A DNA stretch of 64,000 nt from a virus. Both the position numbers and the translations under genes were made by a program. Positions 47,812 to 55,916 of this stretch are shown here, piece after piece. The stretch spans positions 1 to 64,000 of the IMG/VR virus record IMGVR_UViG_3300046007_012472; one strand, 5' to 3'. Position 1 is the first letter of the stretch. Every line of letters starts with the position of its first letter. The notes under the pieces were generated by a model. The model was not told where the DNA came from and made no database searches. It saw only the letters and a list, made by a program, of their open reading frames with translations.

Positions 47812-48394
47812 CGATGGAAATCATATTTAATTGAAAACGCCTAGCCAATTCCTCTAGTTGCGGCAATCTTGCCATAGAACCGTCATCGTTCATTACTTCT
47901 ATTATGATTGCTACCGGCTTGACTTGAGCCATCAAACATAATTCAACACTAGATTCTGTATGACCCTGACGCTCCTTCAGAAGCCCTGGTCTAGCACGAA
48001 GAGGAAAAAGGTGTCCGGGCTGTGCAAAATCGCCAGGAACACTCTGTTCACTTATAAATTTTTTAATAGTCACCATTCGATCGTTCACACTTACTCCAGT
48101 GGAAATTCCTTCTGAAGCATCTATGCTATTTGCAAATGGTGTTACAAACTTATCTAATTTGTTGCTTTGCATCATTGGAATAGATAATCGTTCCAATCTG
48201 TCAGCCATGCAAGGCAAGCACATTATTCCGCGTCCCCATTTTGCCATAAAAGCTAATGTTTCCGCAGAGGCCATTTCAGCCGCAAGCATCAAATCACCTT
48301 CGTTTTCTCTGTCATAACTATCAACTATAATTATAGGCTTGCCTGATTTTATATCACCCAAAACATTTTTAATATTGCATTCACTTGTATTCAT
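47774..48394 (-). CDS. ribB: 3,4-dihydroxy-2-butanone 4-phosphate synthase (RibB)
   Basis: 206 aa, full length for a monofunctional RibB. DSYDRENEGDLMLAAE (D28, R29, E30: acidic metal loop), PGHLFPLRA (H128) and ERQGHTESSVEL (R142-Q-G-H145-T-E147) are the active-site blocks. It turns ribulose 5-phosphate into the four-carbon unit of riboflavin plus formate. The usual R before PGH is Q125. A phage ribB is uncommon; here it stands alone without other rib genes, inside a glycan operon with transaldolase. Either it boosts flavin (ThyX needs FAD) or supplies a C4 unit for an unusual sugar. Confidence 0.9.
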   Translation of the reverse strand: MNTSECNIKNVLGDIKSGKPIIIVDSYDRENEGDLMLAAEMASAETLAFMAKWGRGIMCLPCMADRLERLSIPMMQSNKLDKFVTPFANSIDASEGISTGVSVNDRMVTIKKFISEQSVPGDFAQPGHLFPLRARPGLLKERQGHTESSVELCLMAQVKPVAIIIEVMNDDGSMARLPQLEELARRFQLNMISIDEIIEHKYGKNI

Positions 48395-48431
48395 TTTGTT
48401 TGCTCCAATCTTATTTGTATATATTTTGCTT

Positions 48432-49145
48432 TTATTTGCAGTTTATTGTTTCTTTGTGAGATTCATGGTAATATTCAAACTGTTTCAAATTTCCAACTCT
48501 ATCTTTTGCGTATATGTTCAACAAAGAGCCCAGCACGGGAAGATCTCCCCACCTATTTTTATGTTGCAATTCACTGAAAGCTATTTGCTTCAGGATGGAA
48601 CTTACAGGTGGTTCACGCCAAAATTGAACACTACTTATGCAGACATTGGTGTATGGAAATTTGTGATCATAAAAGAGGCTTGCCGGAACATTTGTTATTG
48701 ATTCTATAAACTGGGGTAGAGTGGCGTTTGTTGCCTCATGACTTTCACGGCAAGGCGCGCTAATCAAAAACACCTTGTCATCTATACAAGAAAATGGATC
48801 GATTTCAATCTTTGATATAAAGCAATCTTCATCAACTCTTAATATAAAATCATATTCTTTCGTATAATTCCAGATGTCATACATGTTGAATTTACACATT
48901 CCTGCGTAACCACCCGTCCATATAGAGCTAACATCAACGAATTGAATCGTCTTGTCTTGGCTATGTTCTAGTATGAAATCTTGATGCTCTTTGCTGATAT
49001 TACCCTCATGAAAAATAATGGATTGGTAATGTTTATTCATTTTTTCATTCAGATGATGATAAATCAAGTTATTCCTCTGAATAAGCATATAATAGTTATT
49101 TACATGGGAATATCCTCTTGTCAAACAAACTATGGCGTTTTTCAT
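48432..49145 (-). CDS. GT15-like glycosyltransferase
   Basis: 237 aa. GGYAGMCKFNMYDIW, then FILRVDEDC (a D-x-D-like site about residue 100), VCISSVQFWREP and FEYYHESHK near the C-terminus recall the fungal KRE2/MNT1 alpha-mannosyltransferases (GT15: R-V-E-P-D, N-x-E, Y-x-H-x-S). It is shorter than fungal enzymes and has no membrane anchor. Family assignment is by motif only; a general GT-A enzyme is the safer statement. Confidence 0.6.
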   Translation of the reverse strand: MKNAIVCLTRGYSHVNNYYMLIQRNNLIYHHLNEKMNKHYQSIIFHEGNISKEHQDFILEHSQDKTIQFVDVSSIWTGGYAGMCKFNMYDIWNYTKEYDFILRVDEDCFISKIEIDPFSCIDDKVFLISAPCRESHEATNATLPQFIESITNVPASLFYDHKFPYTNVCISSVQFWREPPVSSILKQIAFSELQHKNRWGDLPVLGSLLNIYAKDRVGNLKQFEYYHESHKETINCK

Positions 49146-49993
49146 AATATTTTCCTCAATTGCTCTTTCAGAAGTTCAAGAGAAGGTTCTTTTCCTTCGA
49201 ACAAATATTCAGATCGTATTTTCTCATAATCCTCATCATTATTGTCCAGTTCTATTATTTTTTCAACAAAAGCATCCATGCTGGGGAAATCGTTTAAGTT
49301 TATAAACGATTTGGTGTTGAAATCGTGATTGCAGTGCTCGTCTGCCCAATATAGGGGAAGGCAACCGGCAACCTTTGCGTGAAGCAATTTTTCTGTGTAA
49401 TATCCAGGATGAGTTCCATTTTCAAAACAAATGTTGAATTTATAATTTGATATGATATCATATTTTATATCTTCGCCATTTGAATGATTGCCGAAAGGTG
49501 CTCCGAAACATTCAATTGGTTTATATTTTGAAAGTTTTTGAAGTATTTCTATTCTATTTCTGATTGGATTGCTGAATACTATTGAACAAAACTTGGTTTT
49601 AGGACGAACTGAAAATCTACTATTTCTGAGTTCACCCTGTGGTATGACAAATTTTGGATTCCCGTAACCAATTTTATCGAACCAATCTATCTGAAGCATC
49701 CACAATGGAAGTCGGATGTTTCTTCCTTCATAATCGGAAAAATCAAAGGTTAGGCTATAATCACATTCTTCGTAATTTGGGCGTTTGTTTTCCCCAGTAT
49801 AGAATATTTTTTTGACCTTTTTCCTGTCGGCAGCGTGGTGCTCAGACCCAAAACAAGAATAGATTAAAATGTCGGTATTGTCATTTGAGAAAGGTACAAT
49901 CTCACAAGCAGGATACATGCTTTTTAATAAATCAGAAAAAAAGTTATTATAAGGGTCAACATCACCCCAAAAATCACAAAATGAAACTTTCAT
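49142..49993 (-). CDS. GT10 fucosyltransferase-like protein A
   Basis: 283 aa. YKFNICFENGTHPGYYTEK then AGCLPLYWADE (about residues 183-215) is the alpha-1,3-fucosyltransferase motif (F-E-N-S-x-x-x-D-Y-V-T-E-K, then A-G-x-x-P-x-Y-x-G). The N-terminal FYTGENKRP segment is also GT10-like. It would transfer fucose or a related GDP-sugar to an acceptor sugar. A second, distant GT10 lies at 53421-54269. It overlaps the preceding gene by four bases. Confidence 0.85.
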   Translation of the reverse strand: MKVSFCDFWGDVDPYNNFFSDLLKSMYPACEIVPFSNDNTDILIYSCFGSEHHAADRKKVKKIFYTGENKRPNYEECDYSLTFDFSDYEGRNIRLPLWMLQIDWFDKIGYGNPKFVIPQGELRNSRFSVRPKTKFCSIVFSNPIRNRIEILQKLSKYKPIECFGAPFGNHSNGEDIKYDIISNYKFNICFENGTHPGYYTEKLLHAKVAGCLPLYWADEHCNHDFNTKSFINLNDFPSMDAFVEKIIELDNNDEDYEKIRSEYLFEGKEPSLELLKEQLRKIL

Positions 49994-50563
49994 TCAATTC
50001 TCCACAAATGCAACCAATACATCAGTTTTTCCACTAAAACCTTCTTCATACACTATTTTGTAGTTGGGATTAATCTCCATCAGTTTGTTTTCTATTCCTT
50101 TTACATCATAAAAATTTCTAATAGCCCAGTCAGTACGAGCCTTAAAAATTCTAATATCATCGATCATAATCGTATTGTCATTACGGGTTGAAAAATTTTG
50201 AATAATATCAAGTTCGTGCATTAAAGGCGAATGCGTGTTGATATCGGGATGAATATGACTCAAATCCAAATGGGCATCCAACCAAAATGTTATTTTGTCG
50301 GTTATAGATGGTAGAATTTTTTGTAACACATCGGCACTGTGTCCTAAATGTAGCTCGACATTTCCATTTTTTATTTCAGCTTCAAATCGTTCTGAACAAT
50401 TTGTATAATATGGTTGCATTATTTCTATGCTTATTACTTTTTTTGTTTTGCAATCAAGGGCCATTTGTATTCCATCGCCCATCCATGAACCTGTTTCTAA
50501 AAATAAATCGCTTTTGTATTTTTTGTACACAGATTCAAATAATGTAGTTTTTGTTTCAGACAT
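49994..50563 (-). CDS. Class I methyltransferase-like protein
   Basis: 189 aa. LFLETGSWMGDGIQMAL (motif I-like), VISIEIMQPYYTNCSERF (motif II), FWLDAHLDLSHIH and IMIDDIRIF (post-motif strands with D-D-I) fit a SAM-fold related to TylF/MycE-type or macrocin-like methyltransferases, in which the D-A-H and D-D bind a metal. Likely methylates a hydroxyl on the glycan. Substrate unknown. It directly abuts the GT10 gene. Confidence 0.6.
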   Translation of the reverse strand: MSETKTTLFESVYKKYKSDLFLETGSWMGDGIQMALDCKTKKVISIEIMQPYYTNCSERFEAEIKNGNVELHLGHSADVLQKILPSITDKITFWLDAHLDLSHIHPDINTHSPLMHELDIIQNFSTRNDNTIMIDDIRIFKARTDWAIRNFYDVKGIENKLMEINPNYKIVYEEGFSGKTDVLVAFVEN

Positions 50564-50580
50564 AATTTTTTTCCTTTATT

Positions 50581-51246
50581 TTAACCCATTTCCTTTGGAT
50601 CCCATTTATGATTTGGGTCCTGATTTAGTGACGAAGAAAATTCCAAACTCTGGAACGCGAGAGGCGGTTGAAACCAATAATTGTTGATATCAAACTTCCT
50701 GACAATGTAGTTATAAAAGTGATCTGATGGTAAATTTACATTAGACATTTCTTTTACCGTTTTTTCAGCAAATTGTTGACTTATGCAAAATGCATGAGTA
50801 CACCTAGACCCTCTATTCGTTCTATAAACATTTACCCCGGGTATTTGCGGCTCTTTTAAGTTGAAGCAGCTTCCTACCCAACCTATATCCCAATCGTTTG
50901 GAAGTTGGTTCATATATGCATCAAAATATTGTGGGAAGTTATCACATAAAACAGCATCATCTTCAAGCACAAGAGCAGAAGCATATTTTTTCTCATGCAT
51001 GTCCTGAACAATCCAGGAATGTTTCAGTGCCAAAGATTTTTCCCCTTCGGTCATTTTTGTTTCTGGATGATTTATTTTTGGGTATTTCTGATTGATTTCA
51101 TTTACATCCCATGTGTCTTTGTCGAAATGTTCAACAAAAAAATAATTTGACATTTTGAATCTGTTCAATTGCTCAGATACTGCAGCTTTTCTTTCCGTCA
51201 ATTTTTTATAATGACAGATGTAAATCTTATCTACAGCTATACTCAT
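50581..51246 (-). CDS. GT25-family glycosyltransferase A
   Basis: 221 aa. KIYICHYKKLTERKAAV (N-terminal GT25 strand with N/K-L-x-x-R), SLALKHSWIVQDM, ALVLEDDAVL (metal E-D-D, about residue 93) and THAFCISQQFAEK match GT25, the family of LPS beta-galactosyltransferases and collagen galactosyltransferases. Cytoplasmic. It overlaps the GT32 gene by four bases. A second GT25-like gene lies at 54262-54903. Confidence 0.8.
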   Translation of the reverse strand: MSIAVDKIYICHYKKLTERKAAVSEQLNRFKMSNYFFVEHFDKDTWDVNEINQKYPKINHPETKMTEGEKSLALKHSWIVQDMHEKKYASALVLEDDAVLCDNFPQYFDAYMNQLPNDWDIGWVGSCFNLKEPQIPGVNVYRTNRGSRCTHAFCISQQFAEKTVKEMSNVNLPSDHFYNYIVRKFDINNYWFQPPLAFQSLEFSSSLNQDPNHKWDPKEMG

Positions 51247-51932
51247 ATTCTATCTCCAAATTGTTTATTTTCTTCTACTGTCCAATGGGGTTTATCCATA
51301 TACAATTCATTTTTATTTGGATGTTGAAACTGCGCGTAACCTTGATAATCATATCCATGACATCTGACTTTTGTCTGTTCTTTTATGGAATTTATCTTTT
51401 GGTCTGTCGCATAATAAATATCGGTTCCAAAAAACGCATTTATTGCTCTTGTATAAACAACGGGTCCGGTCAATTCTAGAATTGATTTTATTTTATCTTG
51501 TTTGATATTTTCAACACAATAATCCAAGCAAATTTTCAATATCGGATGCTTGGGGGTAAACATCAAGCACCATTGAACAAATTTTCCTTGATTTTTTTCT
51601 CTGCTTATTATAGAGCAACCGTCATTCAATATTAAACTATCTAGATTTGCAAATATTAGAGAATCCACATCGATGTAGATTCCGCCTCGCTCATAAAGAA
51701 TCGAATATCTCCACAAATCAGCTTTGGCTGCTCCTATGGTGAGTTTGTTGAAACAATCAAACACATCTGTTTCACAATTCTCTTCCATGTATTTCAACAT
51801 GTCTTTATCATCAAATAATTGATATTCATAATTTTTGTTGATTTTCAACATATCATCAATCGTGCTCTTTATGGAGACCGGAAGATGTTTAGTCATCCAA
51901 GTTTGATATATTGTTTTGGGTAATTGAATCAT
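51243..51932 (-). CDS. GT32-family glycosyltransferase (OCH1-like)
   Basis: 229 aa. PKTIYQTWMTK at the N-terminus, AAKADLWRYSILYERGGIYID, in two blocks, with the D-V-D metal site (YIDVDS, about residue 88) is the standard GT32 signature (I-P-K-x-I-H-x-x-W; R-Y-x-x-L-x-x-x-G-G-x-Y-x-D-x-D). Members transfer mannose, galactose or glucosamine. Single GT-A domain with no anchor. It is four-base coupled on both sides. Confidence 0.85.
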   Translation of the reverse strand: MIQLPKTIYQTWMTKHLPVSIKSTIDDMLKINKNYEYQLFDDKDMLKYMEENCETDVFDCFNKLTIGAAKADLWRYSILYERGGIYIDVDSLIFANLDSLILNDGCSIISREKNQGKFVQWCLMFTPKHPILKICLDYCVENIKQDKIKSILELTGPVVYTRAINAFFGTDIYYATDQKINSIKEQTKVRCHGYDYQGYAQFQHPNKNELYMDKPHWTVEENKQFGDRI

Positions 51933-52765
51933 TTTAATCTTTCAACTATTCTATCATAAAACCCATTCATTGTAAAATACTTTTTGTAAATTTGTTGAAT
52001 TTTGTCTTTGATTATTGGCATTTCCGATTCTCGCTCTTTCAATATTGAAACGATATTTTTAATATCATTTTCCGAAATCAGGACGGAAAAGTCAGACCAA
52101 TTCAGTTCGTCGGACCATGGCAAATATAAATCATCTGTGATGATCACGGGAATAGCCCCAAGTTGCATGCTTTCATACAATCTAAAACTGTTTAGACCAT
52201 ATCCTCTGGGACAAAGACAGAATTTGCTATGGGTGGTGACATCAAAGAAAAAAGAAAATTCATCATCATCCACTTTGGGTGTCCAGCCCTTTATTCGCAT
52301 CAGGATGCCCTCCTCGTTCCTGCATGCCTCGAACATCTTGGCACGAATCGGATGCGTCATTGAGCCTACAAACGAAGCCAGAATGGGTCTTTCTTCTTCC
52401 TGATATTCCCTTTCGATCGGTGAGCATACAAGAGGAATTGGGATGATATTGTTTCCTTTTACATTTCCCCCAGCAGAAAAGCATATGGTATCTGGTGGCA
52501 ATCTCTCGTAAGGTGCATCGTCGTGCTGGGATACGGTAAAATATTTTTTGTCTCTGGGAAGATCATCCAGAAATTTTTGGATTCTTGACCTATCGTTGTG
52601 GCAATATAGGGTTGTCCAACTTATAGCAATATACTCTCTTGAAACTGCGGGGGTCTCTTTCGCAAACTTATTATAGAAATAATCTTCTAGATAATCCCCC
52701 TTGTGGTAGGGGGGATAAACCGGATACATTGGATTGGGTCTAAGATCATCTCTTGTGTGAATCAT
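51929..52765 (-). CDS. Exostosin/GT47-family glycosyltransferase
   Basis: 278 aa. LASFVGSMTHPIRAKMF, then SKFCLCPRGYGLNSFRLYESM and LGAIPVIITDDLYLPWSDEL, is the exostosin core (S-K-F-C-L-x-P-x-G-x-x-x-x-S-x-R-x-x-E-x-x-x-x-G-x-I-P-V-I). The middle is clearly more GC-rich than other genes of the operon (about 52260-52350), hinting at different origin. Exostosin-fold enzymes build glucuronic-acid, galactose or xylose linkages in eukaryotes and some bacteria. Confidence 0.85.
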   Translation of the reverse strand: MIHTRDDLRPNPMYPVYPPYHKGDYLEDYFYNKFAKETPAVSREYIAISWTTLYCHNDRSRIQKFLDDLPRDKKYFTVSQHDDAPYERLPPDTICFSAGGNVKGNNIIPIPLVCSPIEREYQEEERPILASFVGSMTHPIRAKMFEACRNEEGILMRIKGWTPKVDDDEFSFFFDVTTHSKFCLCPRGYGLNSFRLYESMQLGAIPVIITDDLYLPWSDELNWSDFSVLISENDIKNIVSILKERESEMPIIKDKIQQIYKKYFTMNGFYDRIVERLK

Positions 52766-53424
52766 ACAAACCAGAGCCCTTCTTGCTTAAACCTGTTTGT
52801 CTTCTCTTCGATTCCCACCATGTGATTGTTGTGGACAATCACTGCTTTATCTTTGTATCCCGCCTTGTAGTAAACATGTCCATTTGGAAAACGCACCTGA
52901 TTCAACAAGGAAATATTTTCTCTGTATTTTGCAGAAAGATTGTTTATCAATATCTGGTCATCTTCTTCCACATTTTGTGAACATTCATTTATCAATTCTT
53001 TGCATTTTTCATGAGAATTGAACACCATGAATCCCGAGCAAATCATAGATCCAGGAAGGTCACATTGGAACAATATCCAATGATCATCGATGATGTACGG
53101 CATCGGATTTTCTTTAAATACTATATCCGTATCCACCCAGCAGAGCGACTTGTGTTGTGAATAGATTTCAGATATCAATTTCCATTTATTTTTGACAATT
53201 TTTCTGAAATTGCTTTGAGCATCAAAAGTCCAATTTTGATACTCTGTCAATTCCATGTCATCATGCAAAAATGCTCCTTTATATGATTTCATGTTCTCAT
53301 ACGCATTTTTGTCCAGACATGCAATGATAAAATCGTCCAAATTTAGTCCGACTTTTTCTGCCGACTTGAGCATGTTCTTGCATATGTCTATGCAACCACT
53401 ATTTAATTGAGTCAGAAATTTCAT
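52762..53424 (-). CDS. GT77-like nucleotide-diphospho-sugar transferase
   Basis: 220 aa. LCWVDTDIVFKENPMPYI (D-x-D about residue 97), ICSGFMVFNSH and EEDDQILINNL, then KAVIVHNNHMVG correspond to the GT77/RXYL fold motifs (D-x-D, S-G-x-M, D-D-Q, H-x-N). Such enzymes transfer xylose, arabinose or galactose. Coupled by four bases to the exostosin and the second GT10 gene. Confidence 0.75.
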   Translation of the reverse strand: MKFLTQLNSGCIDICKNMLKSAEKVGLNLDDFIIACLDKNAYENMKSYKGAFLHDDMELTEYQNWTFDAQSNFRKIVKNKWKLISEIYSQHKSLCWVDTDIVFKENPMPYIIDDHWILFQCDLPGSMICSGFMVFNSHEKCKELINECSQNVEEDDQILINNLSAKYRENISLLNQVRFPNGHVYYKAGYKDKAVIVHNNHMVGIEEKTNRFKQEGLWFV

Positions 53425-54269
53425 TTGATGTACTCGTAAATCATTTCATCTGCCATTTTCAAGTTCATGGCAATTTCAAAGTTTTTCTTGATTGCATCCG
53501 TTCTATCCATATAATCCTTTTCTTCAAGATCAAGTATCCAATCAATTTTGGTGGGATCATTTATTGTTATTATCCCATTAGGATCAAATATTTTTGATAT
53601 ATTCGGATCTCCCCAATATAAGGGAATTGTTCCTGTAACAAAACAATCTGTTATTTTTTCCGTGTAATATCCTGGATGATTATCGTTTTCTATTGTAATA
53701 GAAAACCTGTATTCTTGTAAAGCTTCTAATTTTGGTCTATGATGAGTTCCCCTGTCAACTCCTATCACTTTACTATTTGCCACGCCTCCATATAAATCAA
53801 TTTTATCTTTTAAATTTGAAGCAATGCCCCATCTTATTCTGTGGCCTTTTGTAAAATTTTTAGAAGACGATAACATCGATACATTTTTTGATTTCTTATA
53901 AATTTGGCATTCATCTCTATCACCCCAAGGCAAATTGCTTCCTGGAGCTATTTTAATGAATCTAGAATCTTCTTGAGTCAATTCGTCACTACAGGTAAAA
54001 ATTCCTTTTATTTTTTCAAATAATTTTTCCTTGTTATTTTTTATAAACAGTATAACATCAGGCACAACTTGAAATGATTCTACGATCCAACCATACAAAA
54101 TTTTGTCTTCTACAGAAGAATGCAAAGACATAGGAATTGCCCTGTCTGCCAAAATATAAATTGGAGAATCTGGATTTCCTGACCATCTAAAATTTTTAGG
54201 TTTTCTCGTTGAACAAGAAGAGCCATGATTTAACGAAAAAGGAGCACCTATTATTGTTAATTCATCCAT
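53421..54269 (-). CDS. GT10 fucosyltransferase-like protein B
   Basis: 282 aa. YRFSITIENDNHPGYYTEK, then TGTIPLYWGDPNI (about residues 190-225), gives the GT10 donor-binding motif, and KGHRIRWGIASNLKDKIDLYG precedes it. The first 140 residues diverge from the other GT10 here. It probably adds a second fucose-type sugar or acts on a different acceptor. Confidence 0.8.
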   Translation of the reverse strand: MDELTIIGAPFSLNHGSSCSTRKPKNFRWSGNPDSPIYILADRAIPMSLHSSVEDKILYGWIVESFQVVPDVILFIKNNKEKLFEKIKGIFTCSDELTQEDSRFIKIAPGSNLPWGDRDECQIYKKSKNVSMLSSSKNFTKGHRIRWGIASNLKDKIDLYGGVANSKVIGVDRGTHHRPKLEALQEYRFSITIENDNHPGYYTEKITDCFVTGTIPLYWGDPNISKIFDPNGIITINDPTKIDWILDLEEKDYMDRTDAIKKNFEIAMNLKMADEMIYEYIK

Positions 54270-54903
54270 ATAAAGGAACCCTTGTTAAATTTTCCCATTT
54301 GTTTGCACTATTTTTCTTGTCGGATTGATAAAAAATCGGTTTATTCATCACATAAACATTAAAATTTGTTTGGTTAGTATATAGCCCCATGTCAAACGGC
54401 ATATCTTTTGTCATAAGACAATCATCAATTTGTTCTATTACATGTTTTTTATATTTTTCAGTGAGATATAAAATTGCATGTGTGGATAACATGTGATGAA
54501 GCTGACTTATTTCATCATTTAATTTTTCGTAAACAGGTCTTCCGGCGTGAGAAATTCCCAACCAAACTGCATCTGCGTTATCAGGAATTTCTAGAATAAA
54601 ATTACAATTTTGTTCCATGTCCACATCATCTTCCAAAACAATTAATGGATTTGGATTTAAATTATCAACCAATGCTTTTTTATGGGCCAAAGCACATCCA
54701 AAATAATGTGATCTTTTACCTCCCCATCTGATCTCATTTAACCATTTTTCATCATCCGATGTGATTCGTATTCCTGTTGTCCAGTTTATATTTTCAAACT
54801 TATTTTCTGATAAAAGAGATTCTGTGGATTTTGAATTTATGCTATTTTTTTCCATGCTTATCCACAATGTTTGAATTTTTCTGATATCAATTTTCTGTGC
54901 CAT
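54262..54903 (-). CDS. GT25-like glycosyltransferase B
   Basis: 213 aa. IQTLWISMEKNSINSKST at the start, GCALAHKKALVDN, then PLIVLEDDVDM (metal E-D-D, about residue 91) and LSTHAILYLTEKYKKHV follow GT25 order (L-x-H-x-x-A-x-x; V-x-E-D-D; A-Y-x-V-S). It is the first gene of the glycan set and overlaps the uvsX end by 17 bases, so the cassette is read in line with replication genes. Confidence 0.7.
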   Translation of the reverse strand: MAQKIDIRKIQTLWISMEKNSINSKSTESLLSENKFENINWTTGIRITSDDEKWLNEIRWGGKRSHYFGCALAHKKALVDNLNPNPLIVLEDDVDMEQNCNFILEIPDNADAVWLGISHAGRPVYEKLNDEISQLHHMLSTHAILYLTEKYKKHVIEQIDDCLMTKDMPFDMGLYTNQTNFNVYVMNKPIFYQSDKKNSANKWENLTRVPLYG

Positions 54904-55906
54904 ATTTGAACTCCTTACCCACAGCTTCTTCTAGTTTTTCCATCACAGCAGCGGTAAAATACTTTTCTGGATTCTCGTTAATGTTCTTCTCGAACGCGGT
55001 GGTGCCATCAGGGAGTTCTATACGAGTCGATACCTTCTTGAACACACCATGCTTTAGTGCGATATCCACAAGACCATAGAAAGGATTCAGTCCAGTCTCA
55101 AAGTTCAATTGAACATCAACTTCTCGATTTTCCTTGGTGAAACGGCTCTTGTAGGTTTTGCAGTGAATGATGTTTCCGACTACTTCCCCCGTTGTGTCCT
55201 TGTCTTTTTTCTTGGAAAGGTAAATAATAGTGGAAGCGGAGTATTTGAGCCCTTCTCCTCCGGACATGTCGCGGGTGGGCACATATGCACCCACGACACT
55301 GTAGGTGTGGTTCGTAACCACAAGCGGTATGCCTGCCTTTCCCAACTTGACGGAAAGGACACGAAATGTCGAACGAATGCCTTGGGCTCTGGTCATGTCC
55401 CTGACATTCTTACCCTCTCCTGCATCCGTCACCTCCTTCTCCGTTGACAACATTCCTAGAGAATCGAGAACAAACATCATCGGAATGCGGTCCTCTTCCT
55501 TTTGTTCAAGTACCTGTTCCACAATCTTCAGGGATTGATGCTTGAACTTTTCGATGGTTGAAACCGGGAACACGGCAACTCGATTACCGTCGATCTTGCG
55601 ACTTTCGAACATTTCGGTAGTGACTGCTTGCTCTGTGTCGAAATAGATCACAGCACCCTTTGGATTGTCTTTTAAAAACTGCTCAACCAGACTGAGAGCG
55701 AACCAAGTCTTTCCTGTACTCGATTCCCCCGCTAATGCAGTGATTTTGTTGCCGGGAATGCCCCCGTAAAGAGAACCGGAAACAAGTGCATTGAATGCAA
55801 ATGAACCGGTATTCAGAAACCCGGCGACATCTGCGTCAAGACCTGCTTCAACGATAGCCGCATCTTCATTGCCCGAATTTTTAATAATTTGTTTGAGAAA
55901 ATCCAT
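54887..55906 (-). CDS. uvsX: Recombinase UvsX (RecA family)
   Basis: 339 aa from ATG 55906, which follows GGAG and begins MDFLKQIIK; ATG 55936 would overlap DNA polymerase. Walker A GESSTGKT (residues 60-67), Walker B MMFVLDSLGML, the L1/L2 loop region and SGGEGLKYSASTIIYL are T4 UvsX/RecA features. It forms filaments on ssDNA for recombination-dependent replication and repair, with gp32 as competitor/partner. It directly follows gene 43 (polymerase), in the same transcript. Confidence 0.95.
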   Translation of the reverse strand: MDFLKQIIKNSGNEDAAIVEAGLDADVAGFLNTGSFAFNALVSGSLYGGIPGNKITALAGESSTGKTWFALSLVEQFLKDNPKGAVIYFDTEQAVTTEMFESRKIDGNRVAVFPVSTIEKFKHQSLKIVEQVLEQKEEDRIPMMFVLDSLGMLSTEKEVTDAGEGKNVRDMTRAQGIRSTFRVLSVKLGKAGIPLVVTNHTYSVVGAYVPTRDMSGGEGLKYSASTIIYLSKKKDKDTTGEVVGNIIHCKTYKSRFTKENREVDVQLNFETGLNPFYGLVDIALKHGVFKKVSTRIELPDGTTAFEKNINENPEKYFTAAVMEKLEEAVGKEFKYGTEN

Positions 55907-55916
55907 GATGACTCCA

